Shown here: piece by piece, positions 51,973-59,461 of the stretch
Position numbering within the stretch: position 1 is the first letter of the stretch
Layout: every line of letters starts with the position of its first letter
NCBI RefSeq assembly: GCF_001984575.1
Contig: NZ_LZNS01000001.1
Span: 6,812,729 to 6,876,728, forward strand
From: Streptomyces sp. MP131-18
Lineage (GTDB): Bacteria > Actinomycetota > Actinomycetes > Streptomycetales > Streptomycetaceae
Length of the DNA: 64,000 nt
Direction: 5' to 3'
Notes under the pieces: model-generated
The model's database searches: none
The model's input: only the letters and a program-made list of their open reading frames with translations
What the model was told of the DNA's origin: nothing
Translations under genes and position numbers: made by a program

Positions 51973-52841
51973 CCGACCGCGCGTTCGCCGTCCTGCGGCC
52001 CGGTGCCCTGACCACCGTGCAGGACCTCGGCCGCCCAGGACACGCCCACATCGGCGTGCCGCGCGCCGGTGCCCTCGACCTGCCCGCGCACCTGCTGGCC
52101 AACCGTCTCGTCGGCAACCCGCCACACGCCGCGACCCTGGAGACGACGCTCACCGGGTGCGCCGTCCGCCCGCACGGCGCCGTGACCGCGGCCGTCACCG
52201 GCGCCCCCTGCGGCGTCACCGTGGACGGCCGCCCGGCGCCCTGGGGCGCCGCCTTCCGCGTGCCCGCGGGCGCCGTCCTCGACATCGGCCGCGCGGCCCG
52301 CGGCGTGCGCAGCTACCTGGCCCTGGGGGGCGGCGTCGCCGCGGAACGGGTGCTGGGCAGCCGTTCCGCCGACCTGCTCTCCGGGCTCGGCCCCGCGCCG
52401 CTGGCCGAGGGGGCGATCCTGCCCATCGGCGCCCCGGTGGCCCCGCCGCCGCCCGCCGACGCGGTGCCGCAGCCGGGCCCGCCGAAGGAGCTGGTGCTGC
52501 GCCTGCGGCCGGGGCCGCGCGACGACTGGTTCGCGCCGGCCGCCCTGACCGCCCTGGCGGCCGGCCGCTACCGGGTGGCCTCCGCGAGCAACCGGATCGG
52601 GCTGCGCACCGAGGGCCCGCCGCTGAGCCGCATCCGGCGGGCGGAACTGCCCAGCGAGGGACTGGTACTCGGGGCCGTGCAGGTCCCGCCCGACGGCCGC
52701 CCCGTCGTCTTCCTCGCCGACCACCCCACCACCGGCGGCTATCCGGTGATCGGCGTCGTGCCGGAACGGGACCTCGCCGCCGCCGCGCAGGCCGTGCCCG
52801 GCACCCCGCTGCGGTTCCTGCCGCTGCGCCGCGCCCGTTGA
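51969..52841 (+). CDS. pxpC: 5-oxoprolinase subunit C (KipA-like)
   Basis: A 290-aa biotin-dependent-carboxylase-like protein: LTTVQDLGRPGHAHIGVPRAGALD, ETTLTGCAV, YLALGGGVAAERVLGSRSADLL and VFLADHPTTGGYPVIGVV, all standard for PxpC/KipA. Third core subunit of the 5-oxoprolinase. GTG start. Confidence 0.94.
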   Translation: MTDRAFAVLRPGALTTVQDLGRPGHAHIGVPRAGALDLPAHLLANRLVGNPPHAATLETTLTGCAVRPHGAVTAAVTGAPCGVTVDGRPAPWGAAFRVPAGAVLDIGRAARGVRSYLALGGGVAAERVLGSRSADLLSGLGPAPLAEGAILPIGAPVAPPPPADAVPQPGPPKELVLRLRPGPRDDWFAPAALTALAAGRYRVASASNRIGLRTEGPPLSRIRRAELPSEGLVLGAVQVPPDGRPVVFLADHPTTGGYPVIGVVPERDLAAAAQAVPGTPLRFLPLRRAR

Positions 52842-52902
52842 CGTGCGCCCCGGCGCGGCCGAGGATCTTCACCACCCATCCGCGTTCAGGGAGGCCAGGA
52901 CC

Positions 52903-54555
52903 ATGGCGTACGACGCCGACGTCATCGTGATCGGAGCCGGCCTCGCCGGCCTGGCCGCCGCCGCCGAACTGGCCGATGCCGGGCGCCGGGTCATCCTGTT
53001 GGAGCAGGAGCCGGAAGCCTCCCTCGGCGGGCAGGCCCACTGGTCCTTCGGCGGTCTCTTCCTCGTCGGCTCGCCCGAGCAACGGCGGCTGCGTATCCGG
53101 GACAGCCGCGACCTGGCCTGGCAGGACTGGCTGGGCACCGCGGGCTTCGACCGTCCAGAGGACGACTGGGCGCGCCGGTGGGCCGAGGCGTACGTGGACT
53201 TCGCGGCGGGGGAGAAGCGCTCCTGGCTGCGCGGTCAGGGCCTGCGCTTCTTCCCGGTCGTCGGGTGGGCCGAGCGCGGCGGCCACGACGCGGCGGGGCA
53301 CGGCAACTCGGTGCCGCGCTTCCACATCACCTGGGGAACGGGCCCTGGCGTCGTCGAGCCGTTCGAGCGCAGGGTCCGCGCCGCCGCCGAACGCGGCCTG
53401 GTCGACCTGCGTTTCCGGCACCGCGTGACCGGTCTCGCCCGCAGCGCGGGCGCGCTCGACACCGTCACCGGCGAAGTGCTCGCCCCGAGCGCGGCCCGCC
53501 GCGGCACCGCGAGCAACCGCCAGGTCAGCGGCGCGTTCGAACTGCGGGCCCAGGCGGTCGTGGTCACCTCAGGCGGCATCGGCGGCAATCACGACCTGGT
53601 CCGCGCGCACTGGCCGCGGCGGCTCGGGACCCCGCCCGCGCACCTGCTCAGCGGCGTGCCCGCGCACGTCGACGGCCTGCTGCTCGGCGTCGCGGAACGG
53701 GCCGGCGGGCGCCTGGTCAACGGGGACCGGATGTGGCACTACACGGAGGGCATCACCAACTGGAACCCGATCTGGTCGGCGCACGGCATCCGCATCCTGC
53801 CGGGCCCCTCGTCCCTGTGGCTCGACGCCACGGGCCGCCGTCTGCCCGTGCCGCTGTTCCCCGGCTTCGACACCCTCGGCACGCTGGAGCACATCACGCG
53901 CTCCGGCCACGAGTACACCTGGTTCGTACTCACCCAGAAGATCATCGAGAAGGAGTTCGCGCTCTCCGGCTCGGAGCAGAATCCGGACCTGACCGGCCGC
54001 AGCGTCCGCGACGTGCTCGGCCGGGCCCGCGCGGGGGCGCCCGCGCCGGTGCGGGCGTTCATGGAACACGGACCCGACTTCGTCGTGGAACGCGACCTCG
54101 ACGCCCTCGTGCGCGGGATGAACGCGCTGACCGGCGACGACCTGATCGAGGCGGGCGCCCTGCGCCGCCTCGTCGAGGCCCGTGACCGGGAGCTGGGCAA
54201 CCGGTTCACCAAGGACCTCCAGATCACCGCGCTGCGGGGCGCTCGCGGCTACCTCGGCGACCGGCTGATCCGCGTCGCCGCGCCGCACCGCATGCTCGAC
54301 CCGGCGGCCGGGCCGCTGATCGCCGTCCGGCTGCACGTCCTGACCCGCAAGACGCTCGGCGGGCTCCAGACCGACCTGTCCGCGCGCGTCCTCACCCCGG
54401 AGGGCGAGCCGCTGCCGGGCCTGTACGCGGCCGGGGAGGCCGCCGGGTTCGGGGGCGGCGGCATGCACGGCTACCGTTCGCTCGAAGGCACGTTCCTCGG
54501 GGGCTGCCTCTTCTCCGGCCGCACCGCGGGGCGGGCCGCCGCCCGCGCCCTGTGA
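52903..54555 (+). CDS. FAD-dependent dehydrogenase (fumarate reductase/KstD-like)
   Basis: A 550-aa flavoprotein. FAD-binding motif VIVIGAGLAGLAAAAELADAG at 7-27 with EQE for ribose; QAHWSFGGLFLVG, VVVTSGGIGGNHDL and the C-terminal GLYAAGEAAGFGGGGMHGYRSLEGTFLGGC complete the site. The family covers fumarate reductases and 3-ketosteroid dehydrogenases. AGGGAGG precedes the ATG. It is the last gene of the oxoproline operon, 61 nt behind pxpC, so it may oxidise a related cyclic or unsaturated acid; its substrate is unknown. Confidence 0.87.
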   Translation: MAYDADVIVIGAGLAGLAAAAELADAGRRVILLEQEPEASLGGQAHWSFGGLFLVGSPEQRRLRIRDSRDLAWQDWLGTAGFDRPEDDWARRWAEAYVDFAAGEKRSWLRGQGLRFFPVVGWAERGGHDAAGHGNSVPRFHITWGTGPGVVEPFERRVRAAAERGLVDLRFRHRVTGLARSAGALDTVTGEVLAPSAARRGTASNRQVSGAFELRAQAVVVTSGGIGGNHDLVRAHWPRRLGTPPAHLLSGVPAHVDGLLLGVAERAGGRLVNGDRMWHYTEGITNWNPIWSAHGIRILPGPSSLWLDATGRRLPVPLFPGFDTLGTLEHITRSGHEYTWFVLTQKIIEKEFALSGSEQNPDLTGRSVRDVLGRARAGAPAPVRAFMEHGPDFVVERDLDALVRGMNALTGDDLIEAGALRRLVEARDRELGNRFTKDLQITALRGARGYLGDRLIRVAAPHRMLDPAAGPLIAVRLHVLTRKTLGGLQTDLSARVLTPEGEPLPGLYAAGEAAGFGGGGMHGYRSLEGTFLGGCLFSGRTAGRAAARAL

Positions 54556-54566
54556 TGCGGCTTAGC

Positions 54567-54848
54567 TCAGCGCGGCAGCAGCGGGCCGAGGGGGCCCAGG
54601 TCGAGGTTGAGGTCCTCGGGTGCGAGGTCGTGCTGGGCGCACAGCTGATCCATCCGCTCCGACAGGAGCATCAGCGTCAGCCCGATCCGCTCCTCCTGCC
54701 GCTCGTCGAGGTCGCCGTGCTCGACCCGGCGCAGCGCTTGGCGCTCCATCAGCTGGCGCAGCAGTTCGATGACGGTGAGCACCAGCCGCATCAGGTCACG
54801 TTCCACGGTGTCGCGGTCCATCTCGATCCGCGCTTCTCGTGCGTTCAT
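54567..54848 (-). CDS. gvpK: Gas vesicle protein GvpK
   Basis: A 93-aa GvpK: RDTVERDLMRLVLTVIELLRQLMERQALRRVEHGDLDERQEERIGLTLMLLSERMDQL is the conserved helical core and DLNLDLGPLGPLL the end. Last gene of the leftward gvp operon; its start overlaps gvpS (ATGA). Its stop is 11 nt from the convergent flavoprotein gene, with no visible terminator between them. Confidence 0.93.
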   Translation of the reverse strand: MNAREARIEMDRDTVERDLMRLVLTVIELLRQLMERQALRRVEHGDLDERQEERIGLTLMLLSERMDQLCAQHDLAPEDLNLDLGPLGPLLPR

Positions 54849-55054
54849 ATGTCCTCTTCCGTGCCGTCCGTGGCCGCCAGGGCCGTCTGTCCGGCGGCCG
54901 GTGCGACGGAACTGACCAGCGCCCGCAGGTCGATGCGCACCAGGTCCACGTCGGCGATCCGCAGCGTCAGGTTGCCCGTGAGCACCACACCGCCCGCGAG
55001 CAGCCGGTCGAGCAGGTCGACCAGCGCGATCTCGCGCGTTGCAAGTTCGTTCAC
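54845..55054 (-). CDS. gvpS: Gas vesicle protein GvpS (GvpA/J family)
   Basis: A 69-aa small GvpA/J-family protein: TREIALVDLLDRLLAGGVVLTGNLTLRIADVDLVRIDLRALVSSV. GTG start overlapping gvpL (GTGA). Its position between gvpL and gvpK matches GvpS in S. coelicolor. Minor shell or nucleation component. Confidence 0.9.
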   Translation of the reverse strand: MNELATREIALVDLLDRLLAGGVVLTGNLTLRIADVDLVRIDLRALVSSVAPAAGQTALAATDGTEEDI

Positions 55055-55884
55055 GTCGCGTTCTCCCGGGCCGGCTCCGGGGCCGAGTCCGGGTCCGGAG
55101 CCAGATCGTTCACCTGCGCGAACGAGTACGGCGCCCAGGGCCCGGTCAGGTTGAGCCGCGGGCCGCACAGCTGCCCGGCCAGCCGCCCGACCAGGGCGCA
55201 GAACTCCTGTTCGCGCTCCTGCGGTACGAGGTAGGCGCCGTTCAGCAGGTTGCGGCCGGACTCGCCGGACAGCCGCGGGTCCTGGGGGCGGTGCAGGCGG
55301 GACTGCTCGGCGACGGCGTCGAGGTCCAGGTGCACCGCCCGTGCGGTCTCCTCCGCGCGCCGCCACGCCTCGTCGTCCGTTGTGCGGCGCCGGGCGCGCT
55401 GCCGCAGGTAGTCGCGGCCGGTGGCGGGCGCCGTCTCGGTGCGCTCCGGCGCGTCGGCGAACACCTTCACGCCCCATTCGGCGCGGCCCGCCAGCCGGCT
55501 GATCGCTTCGAGGAAGCGCTCCTGGTTGGCCGACAGCAGCCGCCGCACCCCCGCGGTGTCCCGGCAGACCGTGGCGAGGCGCAGCGGCAGCACGCAGCCG
55601 GGGTCCGCCGTCAGCGCGTCGATCACACGCTGGTGGCCCCGGGCCGTCGCCTCAAGCCAGGCCAGGTCCTCCAGATGCCGCCGCAGCGGCTCCTCGGCGA
55701 AGTCCGCCGCGGGTACCGCGCCCACCACCGCCGTGAGGTCGTCGTGCGGCACCGCGCACAGCGGGGCGCCGTCCACGCCGCGCAGCCCGTCCGGCGGCGG
55801 CGGGCCCGCGGCCGGGGTGACCGCGTACACGTACCAGTAGCGCCGTTCCCCGTCGGCGAGCGTCCCCGTTCCGGTGTCTGTCAT
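55051..55884 (-). CDS. gvpL: Gas vesicle protein GvpL (GvpF/L family)
   Basis: A 277-aa GvpF/L-family protein: YWYVYAVTPA start, VLPLRLATVCRD, GVKVFAD and GAYLVPQEREQEFCALVGRLAGQL, ending LTGPWAPYSFA. These are chaperone-like proteins binding GvpA during vesicle assembly. ATGA overlap with gvpJ. Confidence 0.93.
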   Translation of the reverse strand: MTDTGTGTLADGERRYWYVYAVTPAAGPPPPDGLRGVDGAPLCAVPHDDLTAVVGAVPAADFAEEPLRRHLEDLAWLEATARGHQRVIDALTADPGCVLPLRLATVCRDTAGVRRLLSANQERFLEAISRLAGRAEWGVKVFADAPERTETAPATGRDYLRQRARRRTTDDEAWRRAEETARAVHLDLDAVAEQSRLHRPQDPRLSGESGRNLLNGAYLVPQEREQEFCALVGRLAGQLCGPRLNLTGPWAPYSFAQVNDLAPDPDSAPEPARENAT

Positions 55885-56222
55885 GGCGTCTCCTCCTGCC
55901 GCGTCTCCAGGGCAGCGACGCGGTCGCGCAGCCGTTCGATCTCGCGGTCGGGCTCCCGCGAGCGCGCGCCGGAGGACAGGGACGGGTCGTGCTCCCACCA
56001 GTCGATGCCCATTTCCTTCGCCTTGTCGACGGAGGCCACCAGCAGCCGGATCTTGATGGTGAGCAGCTCGATGTCGAGCAGGTTGACCCGGATGTCCCCG
56101 GCGATCACCACGCCCTTGTCCAGCACCCGTTCGAGGATGTCCGCCAGGTTGGCGCTGCCGCCGCCGGTCTCGGAGAGGGAGGGCGCGCCGCCGTACGGGC
56201 CGCGCATCGCGGGGGAGGTCAT
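55881..56222 (-). CDS. gvpJ: Gas vesicle structural-type protein GvpJ (GvpA/J family)
   Basis: A 113-aa protein with the GvpA/J core SANLADILERVLDKGVVIAGDIRVNLLDIELLTIKIRLLVASVDKAKEMGIDWW and a charged tail (REPDREIERLRDRVAALETRQEE) forming a short coiled coil. Named GvpJ from position in the conserved order; GvpA is the alternative reading. ATG overlaps the gvpZ stop. Confidence 0.9.
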   Translation of the reverse strand: MTSPAMRGPYGGAPSLSETGGGSANLADILERVLDKGVVIAGDIRVNLLDIELLTIKIRLLVASVDKAKEMGIDWWEHDPSLSSGARSREPDREIERLRDRVAALETRQEETP

Positions 56223-57118
56223 GACCGCGCGTCCTTGTCGTTCTCCTCCTCCGTCTGTGCGTCGCGCTCCTCGCGCTCCTCGGCGGCGGCCTCGTCGTGG
56301 CCGACGGCCACTTCGCCGTGGTCGATCTCGCCGCGCCAGTCGCCGGTGGCCTCGCCGCGCAGCATCAGGAACCTGCGGAAGTTCTTCAGGTCCAGCCGGG
56401 CCCTGCGGCCCTGGGCCCGCCACAGCGCGCCGGTCCGCTCCATCAGGCCCTTGGGGTAGTACTCGATGACCAGCAGCACGCGCGTCAGCGTCTCGCCGAG
56501 CCGGTGGAAGGTGACGACGCCCTTCGTGGTGCCCTTGCCGCCCTCCGAGGTCCAGGCGATCCGCTCGTCCGGCACCTGCTCGGTGATGTGGGCCTGCCAG
56601 CTCCGCTTCGCGAACGCCACCTTGGCCCGCCAGTTCGTGGTCGTGTCGTCGACCTGGTCGACGCTCTGCACGCCCTTGGCGAAGCCGGAGAACTCCTGGA
56701 ACTGCGTCCACTGGTCGTACGCCTCGCGCACCGGAACGCCGACGTCGATGTCCTCCACGACCGTCAGGAACTTGCCGCTGCTGCCGTTCTTGCCGCCATC
56801 CTTGCCGCCGTTCTTGCTGCCCAGGTGCGGCAGGTGCGGTTTGGGCACCGTGGAGACGACCTTGTCCTTCAGTCCGGTGGCGCCCGCCTCGACGGCCGCG
56901 CGCACCGGGCCCTTGCCCTCGGCGGTCTTCTTGCCCGTCGTCATCGCGAGTTTCACGGCTCCCGTGCTCCTGCCCTCTGCTATGTCGGTCAGCTTGGCCG
57001 TCGCCCGGCCGAGGCCGTGGCTGGTCCTGACGAGCAGCCGCTCGGCCTGGGCCGTCGCGAAGGCCGCGGCCTCCTGCTTCACGCGGTCACCGGGACTGGG
57101 TTTCGCCGTGTCAGTCAT
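56219..57118 (-). CDS. gvpZ: Gas vesicle-associated SRPBCC-fold protein (GvpZ-like)
   Basis: A 299-aa protein. The first 115 residues are helical and Lys/Gly-rich (SKNGGKDGGKNGSSGK linker). Residues about 120-260 are a START/polyketide-cyclase-type domain (VVEDIDVGVPVREAYDQWTQFQEFSGFAKGVQSVDQVDDTTTNWRAKV). The tail is acidic. This matches the GvpZ slot of actinobacterial clusters. Its role in vesicles is not established. It overlaps gvpY by eight bases. Confidence 0.87.
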   Translation of the reverse strand: MTDTAKPSPGDRVKQEAAAFATAQAERLLVRTSHGLGRATAKLTDIAEGRSTGAVKLAMTTGKKTAEGKGPVRAAVEAGATGLKDKVVSTVPKPHLPHLGSKNGGKDGGKNGSSGKFLTVVEDIDVGVPVREAYDQWTQFQEFSGFAKGVQSVDQVDDTTTNWRAKVAFAKRSWQAHITEQVPDERIAWTSEGGKGTTKGVVTFHRLGETLTRVLLVIEYYPKGLMERTGALWRAQGRRARLDLKNFRRFLMLRGEATGDWRGEIDHGEVAVGHDEAAAEEREERDAQTEEENDKDARS

Positions 57119-57587
57119 CCTTCTCGCCTCCGCCCGACCGCTTGGCCTGCGTGCTCTTCGCGGGCTGCTTGGCGGCCCGCTTCGCCGGCGCGGCCGACGT
57201 GGCGGACTTGGCCTTTCCCGCCGAGCCGCCTGCCGAGCCACCCGCCGCCCGGCCGGTCTTCGCCCCGGCTCCGCTCGCGGTCTTCTTCGCGGTGTCCGCG
57301 GCCTTGCCACCGGTATCCGCGGCCTGCGAGGCCGCGCCGTTCAGCTGCTCCTGCACCGCCTCGGTCCTGCCGTGCAGGCCGTCGGCCAGGTTGTCCAGCG
57401 GGCCGGCGACGAGCGAACGCGCGGTCCCGCGCAGCTGGTCGCCCGCCCGGAGCAGTCTGGGGTTAGTCAAGTCGACTTTTCTGGCCACCGCGATTCCGCC
57501 GAGCGCCAGTGCCAGCTTGGCCTTCTTCGTCCGGCCGAGCACGTAACCCGTGGTCACGGCAAGGCCCAGTGCCATTCTGTTCGTCAA
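57111..57587 (-). CDS. gvpY: Gas vesicle cluster protein GvpY-like
   Basis: A 158-aa protein: hydrophobic N-terminus (NRMALGLAVTTGYVLGRTKKAKLALALGG), then a DLTNPRLLRAGDQLRGTARSLVAGPLDNLADGLHGR segment and a long Ala/Lys/Gly tail of low complexity. The TTG at 57587 overlaps the gvpG stop (TTGA) and follows the operon's coupling pattern; ATG 57575 and an upstream TTG are alternatives. Position matches GvpY; function unknown. Confidence 0.82.
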   Translation of the reverse strand: MTNRMALGLAVTTGYVLGRTKKAKLALALGGIAVARKVDLTNPRLLRAGDQLRGTARSLVAGPLDNLADGLHGRTEAVQEQLNGAASQAADTGGKAADTAKKTASGAGAKTGRAAGGSAGGSAGKAKSATSAAPAKRAAKQPAKSTQAKRSGGGEKDD

Positions 57588-57832
57588 CGTGTCATCCAAT
57601 CGTGAGTGGGCTGGAGGCGGTCGAGCAGTTCGTCCTCCCGCCGATCGAACTCCGCCTCGTCGATCGCGCCGTTGATCAGGTCCTCCTCCAGGGCCGCCAG
57701 CTCCCGCTGCACCACCGCCGGGTCGTAGAACGTGCGTTCCGCCTCCGCCACGACCTGCCCCAGTACCCAGCCCGCGCCGCGGGCCGGGGCGAGGGGCAGC
57801 ATCAGCAGCTCCCGCAGCAGCCCGAAGGCCAT
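57584..57832 (-). CDS. gvpG: Gas vesicle protein GvpG
   Basis: An 82-aa GvpG: LLRELLMLPLAPARGAGWVLGQVVAEAER and the acidic helix RELAALEEDLINGAIDEAEFDRREDELLDRL. Small helical assembly factor. Its ATG shares one base with the gvpF stop (TGATG). Confidence 0.93.
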   Translation of the reverse strand: MAFGLLRELLMLPLAPARGAGWVLGQVVAEAERTFYDPAVVQRELAALEEDLINGAIDEAEFDRREDELLDRLQPTHDWMTR

Positions 57833-58572
57833 CAGGCGACCTCGGCCGGTTCGGTCCGCACGAAGCTGTACGGGGGGAGCGGCCCGCTGACCCGCAGGTC
57901 GAGCTGCGGGCTCGCCTCCCGCAGCTCCTCGACGGCCGCGAGGAAGCCGGCGGCCTCGTCGCGCCCCACCAGGTAGGAGACGTTGACCACCCGGCCCGTG
58001 CCCTCGGGGCCCGGCAGGCTCGCGCCCGCGTGCGGGGCGAGTGCCTCCTCGACGGTGCGCGCGTCCTCGGCCTCCCGGTCCCGCACCGCCTCGGCCACCA
58101 GCCGGCCGAGCCGCAGCCTGTCCTGGTAGGTGGCGTCGCCGCCGGTCCTGGTGGTCTCGTTCAGCCGCCGGATCTCGGGGCTCTCGTCGAGGACGCGCCG
58201 CAGCACGACGTTCTCGTGGTGCATGGCCTTGACGTTGTACTCGACGCGGTCCGCCACGTGGTCCAGCTGCTCGCGGTACAGCTCGGCGTGGTCGGCCAGG
58301 GCCGAACGGACCGCCGCGTCGTCGGGCGACACGCTGCCGAACCGCAGCGGCAGCACCGCGCCGCCCGCCGCGGCCACCGTCAGCACCCGCTGGTGGGCGA
58401 ACAGATCGCGCCGCTTGGGGCGCAGCCCCGGCGGGCAGTCACTGACGATGGCGGTCATGCCCGCGGAGCGCAGCACGCGCACCGGGCGCGGCGGGTCGCC
58501 CACGCCGGCCAGCCCGTCTGGGAGGAGGCGCGGCGTACCGGCCCGCGCGATGCCGTATACGTAGGTGGTCAT
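57832..58572 (-). CDS. gvpF: Gas vesicle protein GvpF (GvpF/L family)
   Basis: A 246-aa protein with TTYVYGIARAGTP, VLPLRFGSV, VEYNVKAMHHENVVLRRVL and SYLVGRDEAAGFLAAVEELREASPQLDLRVSGPLPPYSF, the complete GvpF/L pattern. Chaperone for GvpA. ATGA overlap with gvpA. Confidence 0.94.
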   Translation of the reverse strand: MTTYVYGIARAGTPRLLPDGLAGVGDPPRPVRVLRSAGMTAIVSDCPPGLRPKRRDLFAHQRVLTVAAAGGAVLPLRFGSVSPDDAAVRSALADHAELYREQLDHVADRVEYNVKAMHHENVVLRRVLDESPEIRRLNETTRTGGDATYQDRLRLGRLVAEAVRDREAEDARTVEEALAPHAGASLPGPEGTGRVVNVSYLVGRDEAAGFLAAVEELREASPQLDLRVSGPLPPYSFVRTEPAEVA

Positions 58573-59030
58573 TCCGCGTCCTTTTCCCGCCGGGACGACG
58601 TGCTCGAACGGCGGGTGCGGCGCGGCTCCTTCTCGGCCTCCTCGCCCTCGCTCTCGCCGTCCTTGCCCTGCCGGAACGCGTCGGAGATGGTCTCTGCGGC
58701 GCCCGCCAGGGCGCCCTTGGTCTTGCCGCGTGCCCCCGATTCGGTCACGGACCCGACCAGTTCTGGCACGCCCGGGTCCTTCTTCGGCCCGGCCTCCAGG
58801 TCGAGCCGGTTGCACGCCTCGGCGAAGCGCAGGTAGGTGTCGACGCTCGCCACCACGACCCGGACGTCCACCTTCAGAATCTCGATCCCGACCAGCGAGA
58901 CCCGGACGAACGCGTCGATCACCAGCCCGCGGTCGAGGATGAGTTCCAGCACGTCGTAGAGGGTGCCGGAGCCGCCGCCCCCACCGGCTCGGTTCGCCGT
59001 CGGCTGTGTTGTCGCGACTGCTGTGGTCAT
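58569..59030 (-). CDS. gvpA: Gas vesicle main structural-type protein GvpA, with long C-terminal tail
   Basis: A 153-aa protein with the GvpA core GTLYDVLELILDRGLVIDAFVRVSLVGIEILKVDVRVVVASVDTYLRFAEACNRLDL. Cyanobacterial GvpA is about 70 aa; the extra 75 residues here are charged and Ser/Arg-rich (KEPRRTRRSSTSSRREKDAE), as in streptomycete homologues. AGGAGG precedes the ATG. Whether it builds true vesicles is unknown. Confidence 0.92.
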   Translation of the reverse strand: MTTAVATTQPTANRAGGGGGSGTLYDVLELILDRGLVIDAFVRVSLVGIEILKVDVRVVVASVDTYLRFAEACNRLDLEAGPKKDPGVPELVGSVTESGARGKTKGALAGAAETISDAFRQGKDGESEGEEAEKEPRRTRRSSTSSRREKDAE

Positions 59031-59079
59031 GCTGTGGGCCTCCTGCCCGGCCTTGCCGGCCTCGTCGTCGCTCCGACCG

Positions 59080-59382
59080 CTACCGCTGGTCGGAGCGCCC
59101 TCGTTCGTAGCGCCGCACGCGCCGGTAGCCGGTGACCTCGCCGTCCGGGCCGACCGCGACCTCGTAGGTCGCCATCAGACTCATCGTGTCCGGGACCCGG
59201 GACAGTTCGAGGACCTCGGCGTCGAGCACCCAGCCGTCGCCCGAACGTTCCAGCCTGGTCACCGCTTCCGGGCGCAGACCGGTCAGCTCGGCGAACTCGG
59301 CGCCCGCCGTGCGCATGACGTCGAGCACCGGACGAGGGCCGTCGTCATCGCGTCTCTCTGCTTGCGTGTTCTTCTCTGCCAT
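59080..59382 (-). CDS. gvpO: Gas vesicle protein GvpO
   Basis: A 100-aa GvpO: VLDVMRTAGAEFAELTGLRPEAVTRLERSGDGWVLDAEVLELSRVPDTMSLMATYEVAVGPDGEVTGYRRVRRYERGR, the full family domain. It is the first gene of the operon; in haloarchaea GvpO influences vesicle gene expression. A large inverted repeat lies just upstream. Confidence 0.93.
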   Translation of the reverse strand: MAEKNTQAERRDDDGPRPVLDVMRTAGAEFAELTGLRPEAVTRLERSGDGWVLDAEVLELSRVPDTMSLMATYEVAVGPDGEVTGYRRVRRYERGRSDQR

Positions 59383-59393
59383 GGCTCGTGCCG

Positions 59394-59439
59394 GGTTCCT
59401 TGGGGAACAGGCGCCAAACGTGCCTGTCCGAAAGGAACC
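59394..59439. promoter_or_regulatory. 18-bp imperfect inverted repeat between gvpO and the DUF2330 gene
   Basis: The left arm (59394-59412) begins GGTTCCTTGGGG and the right arm (59422-59439) ends CGAAAGGAACC; the arms match at about 16 positions with one bulge and a 9-nt loop. The repeat fills most of the 79-bp divergent intergenic region, so it is either a shared operator or a structured 5' leader. Confidence 0.65.
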
Positions 59440-59461
59440 GGTGTGTACCGCGAGCCCGTCC

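Noticed and set aside
54541-54570. Terminator between the flavoprotein gene and gvpK
   Set aside because: Only 11 bases separate the stops and no stem can be drawn.
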